A stretch of DNA of 6,937 nt from Prosthecobacter sp. GTDB lineage: Bacteria; Verrucomicrobiota; Verrucomicrobiia; Verrucomicrobiales; Verrucomicrobiaceae. Both the position numbers and the translations under genes were made by a program. Below, piece after piece: positions 1 through 6,089 of the stretch. The stretch covers positions 1 through 6,937 of the forward strand of contig JAIWOJ010000112.1 of assembly GCA_020216965.1 (NCBI GenBank). The letters are read 5' to 3'. The stretch's first letter is position 1. Every line of letters starts with the position of its first letter. Under the pieces are notes generated by a model that saw nothing but the letters and a program-made list of their open reading frames with translations, did no database searches and had not been told where the DNA came from.

Positions 1-515
1 CCGAGGAGCTGGAAGACCTCTAGCTCCCGGTCTGCCAGCAGCTCCATGCCTACGAGCTGGCGACGGCTAGGCTTTTGAGTCATGCGGGCGAGCAGCTTGG
101 CATTCATGCTGCGGCTGACATAGACATCACCGCGGACGACGCTACGGATGGCAGCCACGACCTCCTGCGAGGCTTCGTTTTTACTGATGTAACCGCGGGC
201 TCCGGCACGCAGGGCGCGTTCAGCGTAGAGGTCTTCATCGTGCATGGAGAGAACGAGGACGTTCAGATCAATGCCACGCGCCTTGATGTCTTTGAGCAGT
301 TCTAGGCCGCTGGAGCCGCGCAGGGTGAGGTCTAGGATGGCCACGTCGGGCTTGAGTTCCTCAATGAGGCGCATGGCGTCTTGGATGTTGTCCGCCTCTC
401 CGCAGATGCTGAGGCCAAGCTCTCGACTAATGAGGGCAGAGAGATGCTCGCGAAACATGGGATGATCTTCGATGAGGAGGATCTTGCAGGCTTTGGGGTT
501 GGTCTTGTCTGGCAT
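1..515 (-). CDS. NarL/FixJ-type response regulator, C-terminus cut by window edge
   Basis: This is a cytoplasmic DNA-binding response regulator, presumably phosphorylated by the histidine kinase encoded just upstream. The first 171 residues are present. A receiver domain spans about residues 10-128: the acidic pair is E16-D17, the phosphoacceptor is D62 in LDLTLRG, the switch residue is S90 and the conserved lysine is K112 in YISKNEA. The start of a LuxR-type helix-turn-helix follows at 160-171 (LLADRELEVFQLL, matching the family's LTxRExEVLxL), and the rest lies beyond base 1. The ATG at 515 follows the kinase stop by 9 bases, with a weak AAGG upstream. The pairing of NarL-type regulator and HisKA_3 kinase is standard, so a cognate pair is a safe inference. 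Its targets cannot be read here; autoregulation of the operon is possible. The family is certain, the role is not. Confidence 0.93.
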   Translation of the reverse strand, partial: MPDKTNPKACKILLIEDHPMFREHLSALISRELGLSICGEADNIQDAMRLIEELKPDVAILDLTLRGSSGLELLKDIKARGIDLNVLVLSMHDEDLYAERALRAGARGYISKNEASQEVVAAIRSVVRGDVYVSRSMNAKLLARMTQKPSRRQLVGMELLADRELEVFQLL

Positions 516-524
516 GGCCTTAGG

Positions 525-1604
525 TCAGGTCGGGGCTGAAGTTAGGGGCAGGGTAAGAAGGATACGGGTACCGCCACCGACGCGCGGCTCCAAGTGCAAA
601 TGGGCACCGATGATGCTGGCGCGGTAGCGCATGGTACGCAGCCCCATGCCTTCTTGACTGCGCTTATTTTTGCTACCGAGCCCGCAGCCATCATCTTCAA
701 TGGTGAGAGTGAGCGCTTGCGCGTTCTGGCTGATTTTGACCAGGATATGGGTGGGGTTAGCGTGCCGGGCAGCATTGGAGACTGCCTCTTGGGCGATGCG
801 GTAGAGGTGCATGGCGGCCTCTGGGGAATCAATGTGAACTTCATCCATCTCCTCCACCCGAATGTCCAGCCCTGTGAGGCGGGAAAGGGTGGAGGCTAGA
901 TCGCTCAGGGCAGCGGAGAGACCGACGCGGTCCACATGCACGGGAAAGATGCCACGGGCGAGGTCACGTGCCTCCATGACGGCCTGACGCAGAGATTCCT
1001 CAATGGCAGCGGCATCCTCCGCACGGGCGCTGTTTTCGGCGCGCAGGTCATCTGCCAACACGCGCGCAGCACAGCCGATGGCGGCGAGCTGCTGGCAAAG
1101 GCCATCATGCAAATCCTGGCCGATGCGCTGCTGTTCATGCTCGCTGACGCTGACGATGTCTGCCTCAAGTTGCTGGCGTTCTTCGAGCATCTGGATGTAC
1201 GCGGCGTCAGCCTCTTGACGATTGCGGATGCCACGCACAGCGAAGACGACGACGATGAAGTAAAACTCGCGATTGATGAGTGCCCAGAAATAACCCAGGA
1301 AGGTGTTGTAGGGGTTCACGTCATGGTTGGCAAACCACCAAACTGCCCCAGAGAGGATGGAAATGAGGATCCCCTCGGCGGCCCCACCCCACCAGACGGC
1401 TTGGACAATGGGGATGGCATAAAAGATGAAGAGGCTGACCTCCCAGCCAGTGATGTTATCGATCCAACCCACGACCAGGGTGAGGCAGGTGGGGATGATG
1501 AGACTCAGCCCCCGAGGCAGGCTCCGCATCGTCCGGGTAAAGGGGGACTCTCCACGGTGTGGCATGGAGGCATTACGCGGTAAATGGCTAGCACCAAGAG
1601 TCAT
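525..1604 (-). CDS. Membrane histidine kinase, NarX/DesK/UhpB type (HisKA_3 + HATPase)
   Basis: This is a membrane sensor kinase (359 residues from this start) that would autophosphorylate on histidine and pass the phosphate to the NarL-type regulator downstream. The N-terminal third is hydrophobic, with about four membrane segments near residues 32-50, 54-73, 75-92 and 102-124 and only short loops. A short polar linker, probably coiled coil (about 126-155), leads to the HisKA_3 dimerisation domain with H166 in LHDGLCQQL. The HDxxxQ arrangement (H166, D167, Q171) is the kinase/phosphatase motif of this family. The HATPase domain shows N277 in the N box (QEAVSNAARHA), DDGCGLG at 304-310 and GMGLRTMRYRA near 319. 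I chose the ATG at 1604 because it overlaps the preceding stop as ATGA. A GTG at 1631 and in-frame ATGs at 1565 and 1529 are alternatives; none has a strong ribosome binding site. The signal sensed is unknown. Confidence 0.93.
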   Translation of the reverse strand: MTLGASHLPRNASMPHRGESPFTRTMRSLPRGLSLIIPTCLTLVVGWIDNITGWEVSLFIFYAIPIVQAVWWGGAAEGILISILSGAVWWFANHDVNPYNTFLGYFWALINREFYFIVVVFAVRGIRNRQEADAAYIQMLEERQQLEADIVSVSEHEQQRIGQDLHDGLCQQLAAIGCAARVLADDLRAENSARAEDAAAIEESLRQAVMEARDLARGIFPVHVDRVGLSAALSDLASTLSRLTGLDIRVEEMDEVHIDSPEAAMHLYRIAQEAVSNAARHANPTHILVKISQNAQALTLTIEDDGCGLGSKNKRSQEGMGLRTMRYRASIIGAHLHLEPRVGGGTRILLTLPLTSAPT

Positions 1605-2038
1605 GGGCGGTGGTCGGGCTGGGGGTCCCACTGCTGGGGGTGGGTGGTTATGTAGTCGCTAGGCTCATAGACGCAGGAGGCGAGCACGATCAAGCAGGCG
1701 TCTGGCCCGCTCATCTGGTAGGCAAGCCAGACACCCGGTGGCACGAGCAGGGCGTGGGAGGGGGTCGTGAGGAGGAAGTGCTGCTGGCGGCGGGGGGTGA
1801 TGGTCTCGATCTGGCAGCTTCCATGCGTGCAGATCATCAGTTGTGCGCAGCGCCGGTGTGCATGGCCGCCACGCACCTGGCCTCTGGGCACGTCATGCAC
1901 GAGAAAGCAGCGCCGGACCGGAAAAGGCAGCGTGTCTGGCAGTTCGGCGACGGAGAGGTTACCCCGGCCATGGTTGCTGTGGGTAGGTAGGTGCAAGAGG
2001 GTGGGAAAGTCACCCAGAGAGGTCGGGGTAGCATTCAT
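1601..2038 (-). CDS. fdtA: FdtA/QdtA-type dTDP-4-keto-6-deoxyhexose 3,4-ketoisomerase (cupin)
   Basis: This is probably a cytoplasmic sugar-nucleotide isomerase converting dTDP-4-keto-6-deoxy-D-glucose to a 3-keto-6-deoxyhexose, the step before amination at C3. It has 145 residues, near the family's usual 135-140. Family landmarks are in order: an N-terminal RGNLSVAELPDTLPFPVRR strand pair (25-43), the active-site stretch RGGHAHRRCAQ (56-66) with paired histidines H59 and H61, PPGVW (100-104) on the cupin barrel, and LASCVYEPSDYI (119-130), which closely matches the LAS.yYdeeDYI ending of FdtA/QdtA/WxcM-like proteins. The ATG at 2038 overlaps the glycosyltransferase stop as ATGA, which argues against a longer form from 2074. 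An AGGGGG tract lies 13 bases upstream, rather far. The DegT aminotransferase in the same run supports the assignment. Whether the C4 product is galacto (FdtA) or gluco (QdtA) cannot be decided by eye, so the symbol is provisional. Confidence 0.82.
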   Translation of the reverse strand: MNATPTSLGDFPTLLHLPTHSNHGRGNLSVAELPDTLPFPVRRCFLVHDVPRGQVRGGHAHRRCAQLMICTHGSCQIETITPRRQQHFLLTTPSHALLVPPGVWLAYQMSGPDACLIVLASCVYEPSDYITTHPQQWDPQPDHRP

Positions 2039-3000
2039 ACGGTGCCACTGGCCCCCTGCCGCTTTTCCAGGCACATCCGCACGAGGGACTGCGGTTTGCC
2101 AGAGACGATCAAAAAGATACGCCCGACGTATTCGCCGATGATGCCCAGGATGAGAAGGTGGGCACCGCTAAAGATCGCCAACATCGCCATCAAGGAGCCC
2201 CAGCCGACCTGACGGGTGCCGTAGAGCAGCGTCTCTACCAGCACAGCGGCCAAGGTCAGCAACCCAGCAGCGCAAAGCAACAGGCCGAGCACGCTGGCGA
2301 TGCGTAAAGGTCGGATGCTGAAATCAAAGAGGACACTCAGGGCGAGGCGCAGCAGCTTTTTCAGCGTGTAGCCGCTGGTGCCCTGGCAGCGTGCCTCGTG
2401 CCTGACCTCCAGCGTGGTGATGCGCTGTGTGGCACCCAGGATCAACCCATCGATGTAAGGGTAAGGGCCACGGTAGCTGGTGATGCGCTCTACCAGATCC
2501 CGATGCAGGGCGCGGAAGCTGGAAAGGTAGAGACCGCTAGGCTTATCGATCAGGGCAGCAGCGGCTAGGTTGACGACGCGGCTGCCAAGATTGCGAAACA
2601 GGGAGTGGCGCTTTTTGGCATAGCGTGAGTAGGCCACTTCGGCACCGCTTTCGCGCAGATGGCGCAGCAGGCGCACGGCTTCCTCCACGGGGTTTTGCAG
2701 ATCATCATCCAGGGTGACGAGGAACCGACCGCGGGCATGGCGGCAGCCTTCAAGCACGGCGGCATGTTCTCCAAAATTGCGCGCCAGCTCGACGAGGATG
2801 ACCGGCGCGGGGAAGTCCAGACTGTGCCGCTTCGCTTGGTCAAAGGTATCGTCCATGCTGCCATCATCGACGAGCACGAGCTCCCAGCTTTCCTCAATGC
2901 TCAGGCTGCGAAAGGCCGCCAGCAGCGCCTGCGTCCCTGCCCTGGTCTGGTAGAGGGGGACGATGAAGCTGAACTCTGGGCTAGGGGAGGCGCAGTTCAT
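2035..3000 (-). CDS. ArnC/GtrB-like polyprenyl-phosphate glycosyltransferase, family GT2
   Basis: This is an inner-membrane glycosyltransferase with a cytoplasmic GT-A domain, predicted to move a sugar from a nucleotide donor to undecaprenyl or another polyprenyl phosphate. In the 321-residue form the GT2 landmarks are FSFIVPLYQ near 11, LVDDGS (43-48), ARNFGEHAA (73-81) and the metal/donor motif TLDDDLQNP (96-104), followed by the SGYTLKKLLRL amphipathic stretch (209-219) and FDFSIRPLR (225-233). Two membrane helices follow at about 234-256 and 267-290, with the family's GEYVGRIF signature after them (289-296). This layout is that of ArnC, GtrB and DPM1-like enzymes, not of secreted-polymer synthases. 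I chose the ATG at 3000, which has an AGGA upstream and overlaps the methyltransferase by 20 bases; a 16-residue-longer form from 3048 would overlap by 68. The donor sugar is not shown by sequence. Its neighbours suggest an amino-deoxyhexose, by inference. Confidence 0.88.
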   Translation of the reverse strand: MNCASPSPEFSFIVPLYQTRAGTQALLAAFRSLSIEESWELVLVDDGSMDDTFDQAKRHSLDFPAPVILVELARNFGEHAAVLEGCRHARGRFLVTLDDDLQNPVEEAVRLLRHLRESGAEVAYSRYAKKRHSLFRNLGSRVVNLAAAALIDKPSGLYLSSFRALHRDLVERITSYRGPYPYIDGLILGATQRITTLEVRHEARCQGTSGYTLKKLLRLALSVLFDFSIRPLRIASVLGLLLCAAGLLTLAAVLVETLLYGTRQVGWGSLMAMLAIFSGAHLLILGIIGEYVGRIFLIVSGKPQSLVRMCLEKRQGASGTV

Positions 3001-3742
3001 GGCTGGGTTTTTCCTGCTTTTGGGCCACGGCAAAGATGGAGCTACCAAAGGGCAGATTCAGGCGACGGCAAAGATGGGCATCTAGGAGGCTAAGATGGCG
3101 GAGCATGGCATTGGCCGCCTCTGGCAGCGGCCGTAGGTCAGAGCGTGGCGCTGCCTGGCCATTACGACGCAGGCGGGAAAGGCATCTCCACCCCCAGAGC
3201 GGGGCAAAGAGCCAGGCATTCCAGTAGTGCGTCATCATGGGCACGAGGTTATGAGCAGCCAGCTTTGCGCGCACATGACAAAGTTTGTAGCGGCGTGTGC
3301 CACAGACAGCGCGATCATGCTCACCGCGTAGGCAATCAAAGGCCGGTAGGTTGAGGATCATCACCCCCCCTGGGCGTAGCACGCGGCTCATCTCAGCCAG
3401 GGCAGATTCCTCCCGCACGCGTTCGTGATAGAGGACATCCAAGCTCAGCACAGCGTCAAAGGCGGCATCTTGAAAAGGCAATCGGCAGACGTCTGCCGGT
3501 GTCACCCGTGGTAGCCCGCGGCGCTGGCAGTGAGCGATGGCGGCGCTGGAGAGATCGACGCCGTAGGCACGCCAGCGGCCTAGACGTGCTAGCATCCCCC
3601 CGGTGCCGCAGCCAGCATCTAGTATCTGTGCACCCACTGGTACATGGGCGCGCAGCTCTTTCAAAACCAAACGGTGCAGCACAGCATACCACCAGTATTG
3701 CTCCTCCGCACCGCGTAGGATGTCATGCTCGTGCGGGCTCAT
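2981..3742 (-). CDS. Class I SAM-dependent methyltransferase, glycan-cluster type
   Basis: This is a 253-residue cytoplasmic methyltransferase with a Rossmann fold of the Methyltransf_11 kind. Visible motifs are the SAM-binding loop LDAGCGTGG (41-49), acidic D63 ending strand 2 (GVDLS), the adenine-contact stretch ADVCRLPF (83-90), SLDVLYH (100-106) and LRPGG (122-126). The N-terminal EEQYWWYAVLHR, the central FDCLRGEHDRAVCGTRRY (135-152) and the C-terminal LPFGSSIFAVAQK (230-242) are typical of methyltransferases found beside polyprenyl-phosphate glycosyltransferases in exopolysaccharide and O-antigen clusters. The ATG at 3742 overlaps the aminotransferase stop by 20 bases. The substrate is unknown. 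Methylation of the amino sugar, on O or N, is attractive from context. However, I do not see the N-terminal pattern I associate with the TylM1/DesVI N-methyltransferases, so another glycan substrate is equally possible. Confidence 0.87.
   Translation of the reverse strand: MSPHEHDILRGAEEQYWWYAVLHRLVLKELRAHVPVGAQILDAGCGTGGMLARLGRWRAYGVDLSSAAIAHCQRRGLPRVTPADVCRLPFQDAAFDAVLSLDVLYHERVREESALAEMSRVLRPGGVMILNLPAFDCLRGEHDRAVCGTRRYKLCHVRAKLAAHNLVPMMTHYWNAWLFAPLWGWRCLSRLRRNGQAAPRSDLRPLPEAANAMLRHLSLLDAHLCRRLNLPFGSSIFAVAQKQEKPSHELRLP
3012..3015 (-). promoter_or_regulatory. Possible ribosome binding site of the glycosyltransferase
   Basis: AGGA on the minus strand, within GCAGGAAAAACCC, lies 11 bases before the ATG at 3000. 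It is inside the 3' end of the methyltransferase gene. It favours the 321-residue start over the upstream ATG at 3048. The spacing is slightly long, so support is moderate. Confidence 0.4.
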
Positions 3743-4856
3743 GATGAAAATGATGGATCACCTCTGCCACGCGGAGGATGGCCTGCCGGTCTAAGCTGGG
3801 GTGCAGAGGCAAGGCTAGCACCTCACGCGCTGCTTTGTCTGAGATGCAAAAGCGCCCTTCATGCGGCCAGGCACCCTGCTCATGGAGCGGTGCGGGATAG
3901 AGCACAGCAGCGGGGATACAGCAGGCATTCAGGTGATCTAGCAATGCATCACGCCGCCCGCTACGGATGACGAATTGATGCCAGGCATGGACACAATCTG
4001 AGCGCACCTCTGGCAGGCGCACGGTGCTGGGCAGCAGCTCTTGATACAGAGCGGCCAGAGCCTGGCGGCGTGCGGCTTTGGCCTTCATCTTGGGCAGCTT
4101 TGTCCGCAAGATGGCGGCCTGCAGCTCGTCCATGCGGCTATTGATGCCACCGCGCAGGCTGCTGATGTGACGCTGCTGCCAGCCATACTGGCGCAGTTGA
4201 CGCAGACGCTCTGCGAGGTCTGCATCCGCCGTAACGACGGCCCCTGCATCCCCCAATGCGCCGAGGTTCTTGGTGGGGTAAAAGCTAAAGGCCGCCATGC
4301 GCCCCAGCGTGCCCACCTGCCTGCCCTGCCAGCACGCACCGTGCGCCTGCGCGCAGTCCTCCAGCAGCTCGATGCCATGTGCCTCCGCGACTTTAGCCAG
4401 TGCCGCCCAATCCACAGGTTGACCATAGAGGTGAACGGCGATTGCCGCGCGCACGCGCTGCCCGTGATGAGACTTGAGCACTCTATCGAGCGACTGTGGG
4501 CAGAGCGTCAGCGTGGTCTCTTCCACCTCTGCCAGCACCACCTGACAGCCTGCACGCTCCACTGCCGCTGCCACGGCAGAGGGGGCAAAGTCGGGCACCA
4601 CCACAGCATCCCCGTGACCGATCTCAAGGGCGCGCAGCATCAGCTCGATGGCATCTGTGCCGCTGGCCACGGCCACCGCGTGCCACCCTGCAGCCAGGCT
4701 TTCAGCAAATTCGCGCTCAAACATTGCCACCTCGTGCCCTAGGATGAATTGCCCACCCGAGAGCACGCGCTCCATCGCGCGGCGGAGATCCGCCAGATGC
4801 TCTCTACAATCGGCAGCAGGCCAGGCGGGGTATTTTGAAAAACGTCGTGTGCTCAT
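3723..4856 (-). CDS. DegT/DnrJ/EryC1/StrS sugar aminotransferase, probably FdtB/QdtB-like
   Basis: This is a PLP-dependent cytoplasmic aminotransferase (377 residues, normal length) that would use glutamate to aminate a keto-sugar nucleotide. Motifs in order are SGGQFILGHEVAMFE near 33, ASGTDAIELMLRAL (64-77, phosphate-binding turn), the PLP-ring aspartate D167 with Q170 in EDCAQAHGA, S191 and the Schiff-base lysine K196 in FSFYPTKNLGALGDAGAV, and GGINSRMDELQAAIL (236-250), which helps shape the active site in this family. The FdtA/QdtA-type isomerase two genes on makes a 3-keto sugar the likely substrate, giving dTDP-3-amino-3,6-dideoxyhexose; this is inference from context. The segment VVVPDFAPSAVAAA (86-99) lacks the TF.AT pattern usual there. 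The ATG at 4856 is chosen; a TTG at 4880 would add eight residues. No clear ribosome binding site is seen. It appears to be the first gene of the six-gene run. Confidence 0.92.
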   Translation of the reverse strand: MSTRRFSKYPAWPAADCREHLADLRRAMERVLSGGQFILGHEVAMFEREFAESLAAGWHAVAVASGTDAIELMLRALEIGHGDAVVVPDFAPSAVAAAVERAGCQVVLAEVEETTLTLCPQSLDRVLKSHHGQRVRAAIAVHLYGQPVDWAALAKVAEAHGIELLEDCAQAHGACWQGRQVGTLGRMAAFSFYPTKNLGALGDAGAVVTADADLAERLRQLRQYGWQQRHISSLRGGINSRMDELQAAILRTKLPKMKAKAARRQALAALYQELLPSTVRLPEVRSDCVHAWHQFVIRSGRRDALLDHLNACCIPAAVLYPAPLHEQGAWPHEGRFCISDKAAREVLALPLHPSLDRQAILRVAEVIHHFHHEPARA

Positions 4857-4907
4857 GGGCACACATCTTGGCAGCGCCAAAGTCAGGAACGCTAATGACA
4901 GCTTTTG
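4857..4907 (-). other. Short spacer before the sugar operon with two small inverted repeats
   Basis: This is the only non-coding gap of any size between the cysteine desulfurase and the left edge. On the plus strand it holds TTGGC-AGC-GCCAA (4868-4880). ATGACA-GCTTT-TGTCAT (4895-4911) runs into the desulfurase stop codon. Neither stem is followed by a T-run, so an intrinsic terminator is unlikely. No convincing -35/-10 pair is visible. The repeats could be operator half-sites, weak mRNA hairpins or chance. Confidence 0.3.
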
Positions 4908-6068
4908 TCATGCCTGCCATGACGCGGCGCGGGCCTCGTTCTCTAGCCCGCGCCCTACCTCGGCAAAGGCGGCGGCCAGCGCCTGCCAGTCGGCTGCGGT
5001 GGTCTCATGCCCCGCGCTGATGCGCACCACACGGCGGAGCTCTTCCTCATCCGTGCCCAACGCTCGGACGATCACGGAGGAGCCCTCCCTGCCTGAACTG
5101 CAGGCGGAACCGGTGGAGATGGCAAAGCCCAGCCGACTGAGGCGCGTGAGCCACTTTAGGTTCGAATGAGCGGGCATGACCATCAGCACTGTGTTCCAGA
5201 GCCGAGGCGCGTCCCCGCTGATCACGCGCAGGCCGGGAAAAGCGGCCTGCATGGTGCTGATAAAGGCATCCCTGAGGGGTGTCTGAGCCTGCGCGCTCTG
5301 CTGCAACTGGCCTGCGCGCACCTCCAGGGCAGTCACCATGGCCTCGATCCCGGCAAAATCCTCTGTGCCTGCGCGGCGGCCCTGCTCCTGAGGTCCGCCG
5401 TGGATGAGCGGAAAGCTCTCCTGCGCGTGTGCCAAAAGCAAAAAGCCAACCCCCTTGGGCCCGCCAAACTTATGGCCGCTGCCCGTGACGTAATCACAGT
5501 TGGCTAGGCCAGTCGCGGGCATTTTGCCCAGCCACTGGGCGGCATCGGTATGAAAACGCACCCCTTGCGTGCGGCAGAGCGCCGCCAGCTCCTGCCAGGG
5601 CTGGAGCACCCCGCTCTCATTGCTGGCCGTCATCACGGAGATCAGGGCGGGCTGATGCTCTGAGATGACTTTTTTCACCACCTCTGGCTGCACCCTGCCC
5701 GTGGCATCCACCGGGATCTCCATCACCCGCGCGCGGCCTAACCAGGCCAGCGCCGCCGCGCGCACGCTGGGATGCTCAATGGCCGAGATGGCGATGCAGC
5801 CATCCGGTGGCAAGCAGCGGGCTAGCCCGGCAAAGAGCGTATTGTTCGCCTCCGAAGCCCCGGAGGTGAAGACCACGCGCTCTGGCTCCTCCACGCCTAG
5901 CAGATCTGCCAGGCGTTCCCGTGCCGCCTCAAGCGCCTGGCTGGCAAGGCCGGCCTCGCGATAGAGACTGGAGGGGTTTTGCCAAAAACCATCCACCGCG
6001 CGCAGCCAGGCCGCGCGCGCCTCTGGCAGCAGGGGCGTGGTGGCATTGTGGTCAAAATAGGCGGCCAT
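4908..6068 (-). CDS. Cysteine desulfurase, NifS/IscS family (aminotransferase class V)
   Basis: This is a cytoplasmic PLP enzyme that removes sulfur from L-cysteine, giving alanine and an enzyme persulfide for Fe-S clusters, thiolated tRNA or other thio-cofactors. The 386 residues match the family length. The start YFDHNATTPLLPEA (4-17) is the classic NifS/IscS opening. Other landmarks are TSGASEANN (68-76), H99 in EHPS, D175 and Q178 in HTDAAQ, the PLP lysine K200 in SGHKFGGPKG, GRRAGTED (230-237), and the persulfide-carrying cysteine C323 in STGSACSSG. All catalytic residues are present, so the enzyme should be active. The ATG at 6068 follows the YkgJ-like stop by 21 bases, suggesting one transcript. 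No IscU, IscA, IscR or SufBCD gene is nearby, so a general housekeeping role cannot be told from a dedicated one. I therefore give no symbol. Confidence 0.95.
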   Translation of the reverse strand: MAAYFDHNATTPLLPEARAAWLRAVDGFWQNPSSLYREAGLASQALEAARERLADLLGVEEPERVVFTSGASEANNTLFAGLARCLPPDGCIAISAIEHPSVRAAALAWLGRARVMEIPVDATGRVQPEVVKKVISEHQPALISVMTASNESGVLQPWQELAALCRTQGVRFHTDAAQWLGKMPATGLANCDYVTGSGHKFGGPKGVGFLLLAHAQESFPLIHGGPQEQGRRAGTEDFAGIEAMVTALEVRAGQLQQSAQAQTPLRDAFISTMQAAFPGLRVISGDAPRLWNTVLMVMPAHSNLKWLTRLSRLGFAISTGSACSSGREGSSVIVRALGTDEEELRRVVRISAGHETTAADWQALAAAFAEVGRGLENEARAASWQA

Positions 6069-6089
6069 GGTCAGGGAAAGCCCTCTCCC

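Noticed and set aside
936..1583. A 215-codon open frame on the plus strand
   Set aside because: It lies wholly antisense to the histidine kinase, whose HisKA_3 motifs are unmistakable. Its translation has no recognisable domain and reads as low-complexity acidic shadow sequence.
1601..2038. Calling the ketoisomerase a generic cupin, RmlC-type epimerase or WxcM acetyltransferase fusion
   Set aside because: The HAH stretch and LAS...DYI ending match FdtA/QdtA. RmlC is longer with different catalytic motifs, and no left-handed beta-helix hexapeptide repeats of a WxcM acetyltransferase domain are present.
3724..3726. An ATG overlapping the aminotransferase stop as ATGA
   Set aside because: It is out of frame with the methyltransferase. 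The in-frame ATG at 3742 is used, giving a 20-base overlap.
4041..4742. A 233-codon open frame on the plus strand
   Set aside because: It is antisense to the aminotransferase core, including the PLP-lysine region. It is rich in Cys, His and Gln as expected of reverse-complemented coding DNA and shows no family motif.
4895..4911. The 6-bp hairpin at the desulfurase stop as an intrinsic terminator
   Set aside because: The stem is short and AT-containing, and no T-run follows on the minus strand.
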